DNA from: DAOTXS01 sp034435055
Lineage (GTDB): Bacteria > Chloroflexota > Anaerolineae > UBA4142
Assembly (NCBI GenBank): GCA_034435055.1
Contig: DAOTXS010000076.1
Location: 109,078 to 173,077, forward strand
Length of the DNA stretch: 64,000 nt
Direction: 5' to 3'
Part shown: positions 15,924 to 25,074 of the stretch, piece after piece
Numbering within the stretch: the first letter of the stretch is position 1
Layout of the letters: the number at the start of each line of letters is the position of its first letter
Notes under the pieces: model-generated
Database searches by the model: none
What the model saw: only the letters and a program-made list of their open reading frames with translations
Told to the model about the DNA's origin: nothing
Made by a program: the position numbers and the translations under genes

Positions 15924-16036
15924 AAAACGGCGGTTGTCAAAAATGCAAATCTTTGTATACTTGCGCTCAAAATATTAGCCGCGCGTCTCTGCTGATTTTT
16001 CCCTTTCGAATTGAAATCACAAATAGGATTTTCAAC

Positions 16037-16564
16037 ATGACCGACGAACGCACGCAAGCCGGCTTGGACATTCGCGGCGGCGATGCGCGCTTAGCCGCCA
16101 AATGTTCCTCCGATTCTCAAGTAACATTGAATCAACAAATGATGCCGTCCGACGCCAACCCGCTGGGTAACATTCACGGCGGGTACGTGATGAAATTGAT
16201 CGACGAAGCCGGCGCGCTCGCGGCGATGCGCCACGCGCGCCGCCCGGTCGTCACCGTCGCCATCGATTCGATTACTTTTCTTTCGCCGGTCAAAGTGGGA
16301 CATTTGCTCACGTTGCGTTCGTCGGTGAACTGGGTCGGCAAAACGTCGATTGAAGTGGGCGTGCGCGTGGAAGCGGAAAATCCGATCACCGGCGAAATCA
16401 CGCACACCAATTCTGCGTTCGCCGTCTTTGTCGCGCTGGATGATTTTTCCAAGCCGTGCCCGGTGCCGCCATTGATTTTGGAAACAGCCGAAGACCGGCG
16501 CCGCTGGGAAGAAGCAGAGGCACGGCAACAACTGCGATTGCAAAGGTCACTCAAGAAAAGATAA
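16037..16564 (+). CDS. Acyl-CoA thioesterase (hot-dog fold)
   Basis: A 175-residue protein with one hot-dog domain containing DANPLGNIHGGYVMKLIDEA (the catalytic Asn/His-Gly-Gly and Asp region), then SITFLSPVKVGHLLTLRSSV and HTNSAFAVFVALD. These are the features of YciA/BFIT-type acyl-CoA hydrolases, which release free fatty acids and CoA in the cytoplasm. The ATG at 16037 follows AGGA by 8 nt; an upstream extension to 15908 runs into the repeat region and is rejected. It is followed 17 bp later by an aminotransferase. Confidence 0.88.
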   Translation: MTDERTQAGLDIRGGDARLAAKCSSDSQVTLNQQMMPSDANPLGNIHGGYVMKLIDEAGALAAMRHARRPVVTVAIDSITFLSPVKVGHLLTLRSSVNWVGKTSIEVGVRVEAENPITGEITHTNSAFAVFVALDDFSKPCPVPPLILETAEDRRRWEEAEARQQLRLQRSLKKR

Positions 16565-16580
16565 ATGGGGGAGGACAGCG

Positions 16581-17750
16581 ATGCAACTTGCCGAACGAAT
16601 GAATCGACTCGGAACGGAAAGCGCGTTTGAAGTGGCGCGCAAAGCACGTGCGTTAGAAGCGGAAGGACGCGAAATTATTCATCTCGAATTTGGCGAGCCG
16701 GATTTTCCCACCCCGCCGAATATCGTTGAAGCCGGCATTCGCGCGCTCCGCGACGGCAAAACGAAATATACGGTGAGCAACGGTATTCTCGCTTTGCGCG
16801 AAGCCATCGCGGAACACACCAGCCGCACGCGCGGCATATCGATCACGCCGAATCAAGTCGTCGTTACGCCGGGCGCGAAACCCATCATGTTCTTTGCGAT
16901 TCTCGCGCTCGTTGAGCCGGGCGATCAAGTATTGTATCCCAATCCCGGCTTTCCAATTTACGAAAGTATGATCAACTTTTGCGGTGGCAAACCGGTGCCG
17001 TACACATTGCGCGAGGCGAATCATTTTCGTTTCGACCCAGACGAGTTTCGCGCCAAAGCCAATCGCCGTACCAAACTGATCATCCTCAACTCGCCGCACA
17101 ATCCAACCGGCGGCGTGCTAGAGCCGGACGATTTACAAGTCGTCGCTCAAGTCGCGCACAAGTACAATTGTCAGATTTTGGCAGACGAAATCTACGACGA
17201 TTTGGTGTACGATGGCGCGTTCGCTAGTTTGTTGAGCGTTCCCACGATGGCGGAGCGCACCATCCTGCTCGATGGTTTTTCCAAAACGTACGCAATGACC
17301 GGCTGGCGGTTGGGGTGGGGCGTTATGCCGGCAGACTTGGCGGAGCAGTTTACGCTTTTGCAAATCAACTCGACTTCGTGCGTCGCCGATTTTGTGCAAC
17401 ACGCCGGCATCGAGGCATTGCGCGGACCGCAGGATTCCGTGCAACAAATGGTCGCCGCGTTCCGCGAACGCCGCAATCTCATCGTCGATGGCTTGAACGC
17501 GATTCCCGGTTTTTCGTGCCTCAAGCCGCGCGGCGCGTTCTATGCTTTTCCGAACATCACGGCAATCGGTTGGGACTCACGCAAACTCGCCGATTATTTG
17601 CTGAATCAAGCCGGGGTGGCGTGTCTGGGCGGCACGTCTTTCGGTTCCGCGGGCGAGGGCTTTTTGCGATTCTCGTACGCCAATTCGCCGGAGAATATCC
17701 GGCGCGCGCTCAAACAAATTCGCGCGGCGGTCGAGAACATTCACGATTGA
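16581..17750 (+). CDS. PLP-dependent class I/II aminotransferase
   Basis: A 389-residue aspartate/aromatic-type aminotransferase. The cofactor site is clear: NSPHNPTGGV, the DEIYDDLVYDG segment, and the Schiff-base lysine in DGFSKTYAMTGWRLGWG; FLRFSYANSPENI holds the carboxylate-binding Arg. It swaps amino groups between an amino acid and a 2-oxo acid; the preferred substrate cannot be set from sequence. A strong ribosome site (GGGGGAGG) precedes the ATG, and a terminator follows immediately. Confidence 0.92.
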   Translation: MQLAERMNRLGTESAFEVARKARALEAEGREIIHLEFGEPDFPTPPNIVEAGIRALRDGKTKYTVSNGILALREAIAEHTSRTRGISITPNQVVVTPGAKPIMFFAILALVEPGDQVLYPNPGFPIYESMINFCGGKPVPYTLREANHFRFDPDEFRAKANRRTKLIILNSPHNPTGGVLEPDDLQVVAQVAHKYNCQILADEIYDDLVYDGAFASLLSVPTMAERTILLDGFSKTYAMTGWRLGWGVMPADLAEQFTLLQINSTSCVADFVQHAGIEALRGPQDSVQQMVAAFRERRNLIVDGLNAIPGFSCLKPRGAFYAFPNITAIGWDSRKLADYLLNQAGVACLGGTSFGSAGEGFLRFSYANSPENIRRALKQIRAAVENIHD

Positions 17751-17756
17751 AAAATC

Positions 17757-17795
17757 AGCAACCCGGTTTCTTCACGAAACCGGGTTGCTTTTTTT
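17757..17795. terminator. Bidirectional terminator
   Basis: The 14-bp perfect stem AGCAACCCGGTTTC/GAAACCGGGTTGCT has a 5-nt loop and T7 on the plus side and GATTTTTC on the minus side. The hpt stop codon lies in the T tract. Confidence 0.9.
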
Positions 17796-18366
17796 AGGGT
17801 GACGCTTCATCACTCGGGCGAATGTATTTTTCCGGCTTGAGCACGCCAACGAATGGCAAGTTGCGGTAAATTTCGTCATAGTCCAAACCGTACCCGATGA
17901 CAAATTCGTTGGGAATATCAAAGCCAATGTAATCGACTTGCACCGACACCTGACGGCGGCTGGGTTTGTTGAGCAACGTGCAAATCTTGAGCGAGGCGGG
18001 CTTGCGCGTTTTGAGCAAATCGATCACGTACGCGAGCGTGTGTCCCGTATCGATAATATCTTCGATCACCAGCACGTTGCGATTCTCGATGCTCGAATTC
18101 AAATCCATCAGGATGCGCACGACCCCGCTCGATTCGGTAACCGCGCCGCCGTACGACGAAATCGCCATAAAGTCAAACGCGTGCGGAATGCGAATCGCGC
18201 GCACGAGATCGCTGAGGAAAACCACGCCGCCTTTGAGAATGCACACGAGGAGTAAATCTTTGCCCGCGTAATCCCGGCTGATCGCCTCGCCAAGTTCAGT
18301 AATGCGTTTTTCCAGTTGTTCGCGTGAAATCAAAATCTTGGCGATGTCGTTTTGCAAATCAGCCAT
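17794..18366 (-). CDS. hpt: Hypoxanthine phosphoribosyltransferase
   Basis: A 190-residue purine salvage enzyme. It has LLLVCILKGGVVFLSDL (PPi loop), the DFMAISSYGG flexible loop, VLVIEDIIDTGHTL (PRPP loop with the two acidic residues and TG) and VDYIGFDIPNEFVIGYGLDY (purine-binding end). It converts hypoxanthine or guanine plus PRPP to IMP or GMP. The start at 18366 (MADLQND) is the family start; the longer frame would overlap the upstream gene end. It is probably transcribed from or through the GH99-like gene. Confidence 0.93.
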   Translation of the reverse strand: MADLQNDIAKILISREQLEKRITELGEAISRDYAGKDLLLVCILKGGVVFLSDLVRAIRIPHAFDFMAISSYGGAVTESSGVVRILMDLNSSIENRNVLVIEDIIDTGHTLAYVIDLLKTRKPASLKICTLLNKPSRRQVSVQVDYIGFDIPNEFVIGYGLDYDEIYRNLPFVGVLKPEKYIRPSDEASP

Positions 18367-18382
18367 CGGGGGTGCTCCACAA

Positions 18383-19855
18383 TTAAGGCAGGAATGGAAA
18401 GAGTGAGCGCAGTGAAAAACCGGTTGATGCCGGCACAAAAGTCGGCGTGCGCGTCGGTGTCATAGTTGGCGTGGCGGTGGGCGTGTCCATCAGCGTTGGT
18501 GTTGGTTCTGGCGTGCTTGTTGATGTGGGCAACACAATCGTCGGCGTGAACACCGGCATCGGCGCATCTTCATCCGCGCTTAAAATTCGGAGTGCGGCTG
18601 GGTCGCCGTCCGCATCGATGAATCCGCCGAAAATCCAACCCCGCAGTGAACTATTGGGGTACGGGATTTGCCACCACAAACCATCTTCGCTTTGACCCAG
18701 CAATGTGACCGGCGTGCCTTCGCGCAAGAGACCCAGGATTTCTGAATTGGTGCTCGGCGCGGCGCGTACGCGCAGGGTATCCGAAATCGTCGCGCGCACG
18801 CTGGTTACAAAATTGGAGGTTGTGACCGGGCGTGAAAGTATTACCGTCGGCGTGACCGTTGCAGTCGCGGTGGGCGCGCGCGTCGGCGTCGATGTTTTGC
18901 TGGGCGTCGGCGTGGCGGGCGGCAAGCCGGCTTTGAATTTGGCGGCGTACTCGCGCGTGATGTCGAGATACAAATTGCCGTACGTCACGCTCGGTTCGAT
19001 CATCGTACCTTCGGGCCATTCGTTCCAACTGGTGATCATAATCCAGTCCGGCGTCGAAGAGAACGCGGCGCGCCACGTCTCACGATAATATTCGCCGCCT
19101 TCGCGGTCGCGCACGACTTTATCCGCTTGTGTCGTTTTGCGATTGTCTGCGCCGGGATTGACGGTCGCCACCCAGATTTTATCGTCGCCGTACGCTTGAA
19201 TGCGGCGGGGCCATTTGTTCAATTCGGCTTGCGGATTTTTTGCCCAGGCGATCATATACAAATGCAAGCCGTCGAACACGCGCAGGTACGTCGGATCGAG
19301 TCCTTCCAAAATCCAAATGGTCCGGCGTTCCGGATCGACGGCGTTGCGAATCGCTTGCCACTCGTCGAGCGAGTAAAGTTGCTGACGCCAGAAGAAAATC
19401 ACCGGTTTGCCTTCGGAGCGGAGATATGCCGGGTGTTGCGCGTGCGTCGCCATCAAATGGCGCAGCGAACGAATCGCATCGTCTTTGGAACGAAAGAAGG
19501 GTGAGGTCAATTCAAAATCGATGGCGAGTTTGAAATCCATTCCGCGCGCAAGGTCGAGCATCGTTTTGAAATTGTCTTCGGTGGGATTGCCGACGCCCCA
19601 CCACGACACGACGAACGCATCGATGCCCGCGCCGCGCGCCTGCCGAATGTGCCGCGCCATCGCGTTAGGATCGCGCGAGACGTACTTTTCGGCGGGGAAA
19701 TCGGGCACTTTGTCCGCGCTCCACGTTTTCTCATCGAACCACGTGTAATAGAACGCAAGCACAAGCGGCGGTCGTTGAGCGTGCGCGTGTTCGGCGAGTA
19801 GCAAGCCAAGTGCGATGATGAGGGAGAGGACGAGGAAAAGCAAAAATCGTTTCAT
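18383..19855 (-). CDS. Secreted GH99-like glycoside hydrolase with SH3 domain
   Basis: A 490-residue protein with a signal peptide to about residue 26. A ~300-residue barrel has LVLAFYYTWFD, GAGIDAFVVSWWGVGNP and DWIMITSWNEWPEGTMIEPS, the pattern of endo-mannosidase-like GH99/GH71-related proteins. A Thr/Pro linker, a bacterial SH3 domain (about 355-420: DTLRVRAAPSTNSEILG ... GLWWQIPY) and a second Thr/Pro tail follow. It probably acts on an alpha-linked glycan outside the cell. The Glu in SWNEWPEG is the likely catalytic residue by family analogy. The exact substrate is unknown. Confidence 0.78.
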   Translation of the reverse strand: MKRFLLFLVLSLIIALGLLLAEHAHAQRPPLVLAFYYTWFDEKTWSADKVPDFPAEKYVSRDPNAMARHIRQARGAGIDAFVVSWWGVGNPTEDNFKTMLDLARGMDFKLAIDFELTSPFFRSKDDAIRSLRHLMATHAQHPAYLRSEGKPVIFFWRQQLYSLDEWQAIRNAVDPERRTIWILEGLDPTYLRVFDGLHLYMIAWAKNPQAELNKWPRRIQAYGDDKIWVATVNPGADNRKTTQADKVVRDREGGEYYRETWRAAFSSTPDWIMITSWNEWPEGTMIEPSVTYGNLYLDITREYAAKFKAGLPPATPTPSKTSTPTRAPTATATVTPTVILSRPVTTSNFVTSVRATISDTLRVRAAPSTNSEILGLLREGTPVTLLGQSEDGLWWQIPYPNSSLRGWIFGGFIDADGDPAALRILSADEDAPMPVFTPTIVLPTSTSTPEPTPTLMDTPTATPTMTPTRTPTFVPASTGFSLRSLFPFLP

Positions 19856-19907
19856 ACGGTTGGTGCTATTTTATCACAAGACAAGGTCAATGCAAAATCG
19901 CGGAGCG

Positions 19908-20023
19908 TGTCATTGCGAGCAAAGCGAAGCAACACTTGCACCTGCGGTTACGCAAGTGCAGATGTCTTTCAAAGTACTTGGAGAGATTGCTTCGTCGGCA
20001 CAAACCGCCTCCTCGCAATGACA
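19908..20023. repeat. REP-A copy 3
   Basis: It has REP-A arms (TGTCATTGCGAG at the left, CCTCGCAATGACA at the right) with an internal CACTTGC...GCAAGTG hairpin in the loop. Confidence 0.8.
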
Positions 20024-20032
20024 CCGGGAGAT

Positions 20033-20569
20033 TTATTCTCCCAATACTTGTTCCAACACTTGTCGATGCGTCTCAAACGCGCGCGCGTCGAACAAAACGA
20101 AACGTACCAGTTTGATTTCCGGGTGGTGTTGCAAATAATCGATGATCGTGCGAAGCGCGATGCGCGCGGCATCTGCCATCGGATACCCGTACGCGCCAGT
20201 CGATATTGCCGGGAACGCGACGGACGCGCATTTGTTTTGCGACGCCAGTTCGAGCGAGGTGCGATACGCGCTGGCGAGCAATGCCGGTTCGCCGCGTTTG
20301 CCGTCGTGATACACCGGACCGACGGCGTGAATCACGTGGCGTGCTTTGAGTTTATACCCGCGCGTAATTTTCGCGCTCCCGGTTGCGCAGCCGCCCAGCG
20401 TTCGACATTCTTCCAATAATTGCGAACCCGCCGCGCGATGAATCGCACCATCGACGCCGCCACCGCCGAGGAGTGAACGATTCGCCGCGTTCACGATGGC
20501 GTCGGTATCTTGGCGTGTAATATCGCCTTGGACAAGTTCGAAAAGTGAATTGCCAATTTTTACTTGCAT
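20033..20569 (-). CDS. Macro domain ADP-ribose hydrolase (YmdB-like)
   Basis: A 178-residue single macro domain. The ADP-ribose-binding loops are intact: VQGDITRQDTDAIVNAANRS, LLGGGGVDGAIHRAAG and FPAISTGAYGYPM. Such proteins remove ADP-ribose from proteins or deacetylate O-acetyl-ADP-ribose in the cytoplasm. It appears as a single gene between a repeat and the diguanylate cyclase; no RNA or sirtuin partner is seen. Confidence 0.92.
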   Translation of the reverse strand: MQVKIGNSLFELVQGDITRQDTDAIVNAANRSLLGGGGVDGAIHRAAGSQLLEECRTLGGCATGSAKITRGYKLKARHVIHAVGPVYHDGKRGEPALLASAYRTSLELASQNKCASVAFPAISTGAYGYPMADAARIALRTIIDYLQHHPEIKLVRFVLFDARAFETHRQVLEQVLGE

Positions 20570-20594
20570 AGCAGATCCGAATGTACGATCCGAT

Positions 20595-21953
20595 TTATCT
20601 CATCGCGGCTGAAAAAATCTTGACGCAATTGCGGCCGGCTTCCTTTGCCGAATACATCGCAACATCGGCGTGAGCAATCAGTTGCCGCAATTGTTCCTCG
20701 CGTGATTGCGGTGACGTTCCGCGCCCGTGCGGTACTTCGCTCAGCCCGGCAATCCCCACGCTGACCGTGATCCGAATCGTACCTTGCTCCGTTTCGATGG
20801 CTGTCCGGGCTATTTCTTGGCGGAGGCGTTCGGCAACGCCCCTGGCATCCATCGGCATTGTCGTCGCGCGTGATTGTTCAACCGACAAAGGTGGATTGAT
20901 GATTTGCGTCTCTGGCAAGAGAATCACAAATTCTTCGCCGCCGTACCGCCCGATCATATCGGTGGCGCGCAAATTCTTGCGGCACAGTTCGGCGAGACTT
21001 TGCAGAACCTTGTCGCCAATTGGGTGCCCGTAGGTATCATTGACCCGTTTAAAATGATCGATGTCGATCATCATCAAGGTTAGCGGATGGGCATAGCGGT
21101 CAGCGCGTTCCAATTCTTCCATCGCGCGGCTGTCGAAGTGGCGGCGATTGAATACGCCGGTCAACGAATCGATGATGGCAAGCCGTTCCATCTCGTTTAG
21201 CAAGCGGCGCGTTTCGGCTTCGAGATGTTTGCGGGTGGTGATATCGGTAAACACGGCAAGGGTGCCCACAAAGCGCCCATCTTCAAAACGCGGCGTTCCA
21301 CTCACCAATACCGTTCGCCGCGTACCATCGCGATGATAAATGTCCACTTCATAGCGATCTGATCTGCCGGTTTGACGGCGTTGATTGGCATACTGTACGG
21401 CGGTCAACTGATCCGGCGGAAAGAAATTCGTCCAGTGCCGCCCCACCATTTGCTCCGGTGTGTATCCCAGCAATTCTGCCGCGGCGTGGTTCACAAAAAT
21501 AAAATTGCCGCTGGCGTCGTCCAGCACGATGCCTTCCGACATTTTTTGGATGATGTTTTCGTTGAATTCTTTAAGCGTTTGCAATTCGCCCCAGGCTTGA
21601 TCCAATCGCACGACCATCGAATTGAACGCTTGCGAGAACTCGCCCATAAAATCGATGCGTTGCGAAAAATCGCCGGATGCGATCATCTGGGCTTGCCAGG
21701 TCAGGTGGCGCAAATTGGCTTGCAAACTTTTGAGCGCGCCGGCAAAGTCGCCTTTGAGCGGCAACGCTTGCGACAAATCGCCATTGGCAAGCGCGAGTGT
21801 AAATTGCCGCAAGGCGATGATCGACTCGCGCAGGTTTACCAGCATCGGAATCGTTTGCAATTCCGGCGAGAGCGGAGCGGGAATTGGGGAGTTCAGCGCG
21901 TCCTGAATCGCTTCCAGCGCTGCCGATAGTTGATCGGAGTCGGACATAGGCAT
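20595..21953 (-). CDS. PAS-GGDEF diguanylate cyclase, soluble
   Basis: A 452-residue protein. It starts with a HAMP-like/coiled region (about 60-140), continues with a PAS domain (about 150-270, VNHAAAELLGYTPEQMVGRH), and ends with a GGDEF domain with the active signature RYGGEEFVILLPE and IDHFKRVNDTYGH. It should make cyclic di-GMP. A classic inhibitory RxxD site is not evident. No transmembrane segment is present. Its ATG overlaps the stop of the upstream V4R gene (TGATG), so the two are translationally coupled and likely form a sensor-output pair. Confidence 0.9.
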   Translation of the reverse strand: MPMSDSDQLSAALEAIQDALNSPIPAPLSPELQTIPMLVNLRESIIALRQFTLALANGDLSQALPLKGDFAGALKSLQANLRHLTWQAQMIASGDFSQRIDFMGEFSQAFNSMVVRLDQAWGELQTLKEFNENIIQKMSEGIVLDDASGNFIFVNHAAAELLGYTPEQMVGRHWTNFFPPDQLTAVQYANQRRQTGRSDRYEVDIYHRDGTRRTVLVSGTPRFEDGRFVGTLAVFTDITTRKHLEAETRRLLNEMERLAIIDSLTGVFNRRHFDSRAMEELERADRYAHPLTLMMIDIDHFKRVNDTYGHPIGDKVLQSLAELCRKNLRATDMIGRYGGEEFVILLPETQIINPPLSVEQSRATTMPMDARGVAERLRQEIARTAIETEQGTIRITVSVGIAGLSEVPHGRGTSPQSREEQLRQLIAHADVAMYSAKEAGRNCVKIFSAAMR

Positions 21954-22474
21954 CACCCGATAACTTGTGCGGTAAAGCGGCAAGTGCGGTCGCCGGTGCA
22001 CCAGCAATCGATTTCCTTGACGCGAAAGCGCTTGCCGGTAAAACTTTCCATCAGTGCCGTGATGAATCCTTCATCGTAAACGCAAATTTCGTAGTCGAGT
22101 TCCGGCAATCCCGAGCAATCAAGGTCTTCTGAAACGGTGAGCGTAAAATTTCCCCGCTCAATGTCGGCTTGCTCGATGCGCAGAATGCCGATGCCCATTT
22201 CGCGCAGGATGGTCTGGAGTTGGCGCACAAAATCGTTCAGATTATCCGTCGGTTCGATGAAGTGTTGATAAAATGCGCGTCCGGCGAGTTGCCCGGCTTG
22301 ATGGAACAGTTCATCCGTTTTTTCAGTTCCAAATTCTTTTTCCAACACATCGCGGAAACAGAATTGCATCAGACGATAAACTTCCAGCCGCGTTAGCGGA
22401 CCGAGATTGGGACGTCCCGTTTGAATGTCGCCGAGTAAATTCCAAGAAAACTCGTATTTGCGGTCAGGGTTCAT
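21953..22474 (-). CDS. V4R (4-vinyl reductase-like) domain protein
   Basis: A 173-residue protein. The C-terminal half has the V4R pattern GIGILRIEQADIERGNFTLT, then LDYEICVYDEGFITALMESF and EIDCWCTGDRTCRFTA with conserved cysteines. V4R domains bind small hydrophobic ligands and act as sensors or in tetrapyrrole and phenol metabolism. The ATG at 22474 has GGAGG at 5 nt. The overlap with a diguanylate cyclase suggests it supplies the sensory input. The ligand is unknown. Confidence 0.75.
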   Translation of the reverse strand: MNPDRKYEFSWNLLGDIQTGRPNLGPLTRLEVYRLMQFCFRDVLEKEFGTEKTDELFHQAGQLAGRAFYQHFIEPTDNLNDFVRQLQTILREMGIGILRIEQADIERGNFTLTVSEDLDCSGLPELDYEICVYDEGFITALMESFTGKRFRVKEIDCWCTGDRTCRFTAQVIG

Positions 22475-22522
22475 ACGAACCTCCGGAAAAATATTAGACG
22501 TTATCCGGAACAAGGAAAATCA

Positions 22523-22590
22523 TCCACGAAGAACACGAAGGACACTAAAATCAGAAGAAATAATTCGTGGTTCTTCGTGACCTTCGTGGA
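22523..22590. repeat. Word palindrome with 9-nt words
   Basis: The left arm repeats ACACGAAGN units and the right arm repeats CTTCGTGNN, giving a hairpin. It belongs to the same structural class as the 7- and 8-nt word palindromes listed further on. Confidence 0.65.
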
Positions 22591-22615
22591 AAATATTTAT
22601 TTCAGATAACGTTTA

Positions 22616-23320
22616 TTACATTCCGCGTTCGAGAATTTCCGCCAAACGTTCCTGCGCATCCGGATCAAGTGACATTAACGCAAGTTTGCCAATCGTCGGT
22701 TGCGGATCGTAATCGATGTGGTGAATTTGCAGATGCCCATCGTCCCAGACCGCGTACGTTGCGCTGGGCAAGCCGTGGCACGGCTGACCGAGACTCCCGG
22801 GATTGACGAAATGCGTGTTGCCGATGCGCCGAATCGCCGGGATGTGCGTGTGTCCGACGAAAATCACATCCGCGTCGATGTTGTGCATTTCCGCGCGCAA
22901 CGTGTTTTCCGCTGCGACAGCAATATCGATACCGTGGGTGAGCGGATCGCTCGGTTTTGCGTGGACGAGGAAAAACTTTGCGCCGCCCATTTCAACGCGC
23001 GCGGTCGTGGGTAGCAACGCGAGGTACGCCAAGTCCGCCGGGCGGAGCTGACGCAAGGTGTGATCGCGGGTGGCAAGCGCGAGTTCGCGTTCTTCCGGCG
23101 GCAGAACAAATTCCGCGTGGTTCACGGTGGCGTGATCGTGGTCGCCGCGCACCGCATACTTGACGTTCGAGCGCATCCACGCAAGACACATTCCCGGGTC
23201 GGGTCCGTAGCCCACCATATCGCCCAGGAAAAAGTACGCGTCCGGTTTTTTTTCGGCGCTGAGCAAAGACGCCAGCGCCTCGAGGTTGGCGTGTAAATCC
23301 GAAAAAATGATAATACGCAT
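22616..23320 (-). CDS. YfcE-type metallophosphoesterase
   Basis: A 234-residue protein with the calcineurin-like metal motifs IIFSDLHANLEAL, FLGDMVGYGPDPG, RGDHDHA, IFVGHTHIPAIRR and VNPGSLGQP. These form a two-metal phosphodiesterase site. Substrates in the family include phosphodiesters and dinucleotides; none is indicated here. The start MRIIIFSDLH at 23320 is the family start. It is flanked by word palindromes on both sides. Confidence 0.88.
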   Translation of the reverse strand: MRIIIFSDLHANLEALASLLSAEKKPDAYFFLGDMVGYGPDPGMCLAWMRSNVKYAVRGDHDHATVNHAEFVLPPEERELALATRDHTLRQLRPADLAYLALLPTTARVEMGGAKFFLVHAKPSDPLTHGIDIAVAAENTLRAEMHNIDADVIFVGHTHIPAIRRIGNTHFVNPGSLGQPCHGLPSATYAVWDDGHLQIHHIDYDPQPTIGKLALMSLDPDAQERLAEILERGM

Positions 23321-23327
23321 AAAATAA

Positions 23328-23378
23328 ACCACAGAGACACAGAGTCAATTTTTTCTGTATCCTCTGCGTCTCTGCGGT
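23328..23378. repeat. Word palindrome with 8-nt words
   Basis: Arms of ACRCAGAG-type words are complementary to CTCTGCGT-type words around a T-rich loop. Related elements lie at 29916 and 38762. Confidence 0.7.
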
Positions 23379-23387
23379 GAAATGTAT

Positions 23388-23933
23388 TTACTTTTTGGCG
23401 TACTGTTTCTTCCCATCCTCGTACGCGTCGCCGCCATAAACATCATTCACGACGGTTACCGGAAAATCTTCCACCTCAAGTTTTTGCAATGCTTCTGCGC
23501 CCAAATCTTCATACGCGACCACGTGTGCTTGTTTGATGCGTTGCGCGATGAGCGCCGCCGCGCCGCCGGTCGCCGCAAAATACACCGCTTTGTATTTCTT
23601 CATCGCCTCTTTCACCGGCGTGGCGCGCAGACCCTTGCCGATCATCCCTTTCAAGCCGATTTCCATCAAACGCGGCGCGTACTTGTCCATGCGCCCGCTC
23701 GTCGTCGGGCCGGCGGAACCGATTACGTTGCCGGGTTTCGTCGGCGAGGGTCCCATATAGTACACGATTTGTCCGGTCAAATCGACCGGCAATTTCTCGC
23801 CGCGATCCAACGCTTCGACCATGCGCTTGTGCGCGGCGTCGCGCGCGACGTAGATCGTGCCGGAAATTTCGACGGTTTCGCCGGCGCGGAGTTTGGCTAA
23901 CGTTTCATCTGTTAAAGGAGCCGAGATTTTCAT
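23388..23933 (-). CDS. Class I fumarate hydratase, beta subunit
   Basis: A 181-residue protein of the Fe-S hydro-lyase beta family. It has VYYMGPSPTKPGNVIGSAGP and TTSGRMDKYAP, the substrate-binding region of two-subunit fumarases, and AVYFAATGGAAALIAQRI. With the alpha subunit it interconverts fumarate and malate using a [4Fe-4S] cluster. Its ATG overlaps the stop of the dehydrogenase gene (ATGA). It is unusual that a dehydrogenase gene separates alpha from beta. Confidence 0.92.
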   Translation of the reverse strand: MKISAPLTDETLAKLRAGETVEISGTIYVARDAAHKRMVEALDRGEKLPVDLTGQIVYYMGPSPTKPGNVIGSAGPTTSGRMDKYAPRLMEIGLKGMIGKGLRATPVKEAMKKYKAVYFAATGGAAALIAQRIKQAHVVAYEDLGAEALQKLEVEDFPVTVVNDVYGGDAYEDGKKQYAKK

Positions 23934-25015
23934 TGCTTATCTCCTAATTCTAGAATCGCATCGCGGATGGCCTCGCCGGCTTGCACGGTGTTTGCATTGC
24001 CGCCAAGATCCGGCGTCAACGTCTTGCTCGCTTTCGTTGTGGCGATAATTCCATCCAGCACGAGTTCGCTTGCTTTTGTCTCACCCAACCAATCGAGCAT
24101 CATCGCGCCCGCCCAAACGGTGGCGATGGGATTGGAAATCTTTTTGCCGTAAATGTCCGGCGCGGAACCGTGCACCGGCTCGAACATCGATGGATATTTT
24201 CGTTCCGGGTTCAAGTTCGCGCTCGGCGGCGTGCCGAGCGATCCTTGAATCGCGCCGCCGAGATCGGTCAAGATGTCGGCGAAGAGATTTGACGCGACAA
24301 TCACATCGAGCGTTTCCGGGTGCGTCACAAATCGCGCCGACATCGAATCGATGTGCCACTTGTCCGTCTGAATGTCCGGGTATTCTGACGATAGTTTGGC
24401 AAACACTTCATCCCAGAACACCATCGAGTATTGACACGCGTTCGATTTGGTAACGCTCGTCAACTTTTTCTTTGGACGCTGGCGCGCGTACTCGAAACTG
24501 AATCGCATCACGCGTTCGACCGCGTGGCGCGTGAACACGCTCGTTTGAATGGCAACTTCGTGTTCCGTGTCGATGTGAACGCGCCCGCCCGCGCCGGAAT
24601 ACTCGCCTTCCGAGTTTTCGCGCACGCAGACAAAGTTGATGTCGTCCGATGTCTTGCCGCGCAACGGACCTTGCAAGCCGGGCAAAAGTCGAATGGGACG
24701 CAAGTTGATGTACTGCTGGAAACTTTTGCGAATCGGAAGCAACAAACCCCAGAGTGTGATGTTATCCGGCACGAGCGCCGGCATCCCAACCGCACCGAGA
24801 TAAATTGCATCGAACTGTTCCAAAATCTTGAGCGCGTCCGGCGGCATCATCTTCCCGGTTTTCAGATAGAATTCTGTGCCCCACGGAAATTCTTCAAAGC
24901 GTAAATCGAAACCGTCGACGATTTTTTGCGCGGCTTGCAATGCTTTGACGCCTTCAGGCATCACTTCTATTCCAATTCCGTCACCGGGAATGACCGCGAT
25001 GTTGTATGTCTTCAT
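23930..25015 (-). CDS. Isocitrate/isopropylmalate-type dehydrogenase, probably D-malate or tartrate dehydrogenase
   Basis: A 361-residue beta-decarboxylating dehydrogenase. IAVIPGDGIGIEVMPEG starts the fold. RENSEGEYSGAGG holds the substrate-contact Arg and Ser typical of the TtuC/DmlA branch. SNLFADILTDLGGAIQGSLG is the metal-binding signature, and EPVHGSAPDIYGK follows. The reaction is probably (R)-malate + NAD to pyruvate + CO2 + NADH; isocitrate or 3-isopropylmalate as substrate cannot be excluded. It sits between the two fumarase subunits and near malic enzyme, which supports a C4-acid role. Confidence 0.85.
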   Translation of the reverse strand: MKTYNIAVIPGDGIGIEVMPEGVKALQAAQKIVDGFDLRFEEFPWGTEFYLKTGKMMPPDALKILEQFDAIYLGAVGMPALVPDNITLWGLLLPIRKSFQQYINLRPIRLLPGLQGPLRGKTSDDINFVCVRENSEGEYSGAGGRVHIDTEHEVAIQTSVFTRHAVERVMRFSFEYARQRPKKKLTSVTKSNACQYSMVFWDEVFAKLSSEYPDIQTDKWHIDSMSARFVTHPETLDVIVASNLFADILTDLGGAIQGSLGTPPSANLNPERKYPSMFEPVHGSAPDIYGKKISNPIATVWAGAMMLDWLGETKASELVLDGIIATTKASKTLTPDLGGNANTVQAGEAIRDAILELGDKQ

Positions 25016-25036
25016 AGTTGATCACGCAGCAACCCT

Positions 25037-25074
25037 TGTAGTCGCCCTGGGTAGTCACGCGGGTTACCCCTACA
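25037..25074. repeat. Degenerate REP-B palindrome
   Basis: TGTAGTCGCCCTGGGT is paired imperfectly with GGGTTACCCCTACA between the dehydrogenase and fumarase alpha genes. Confidence 0.5.
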
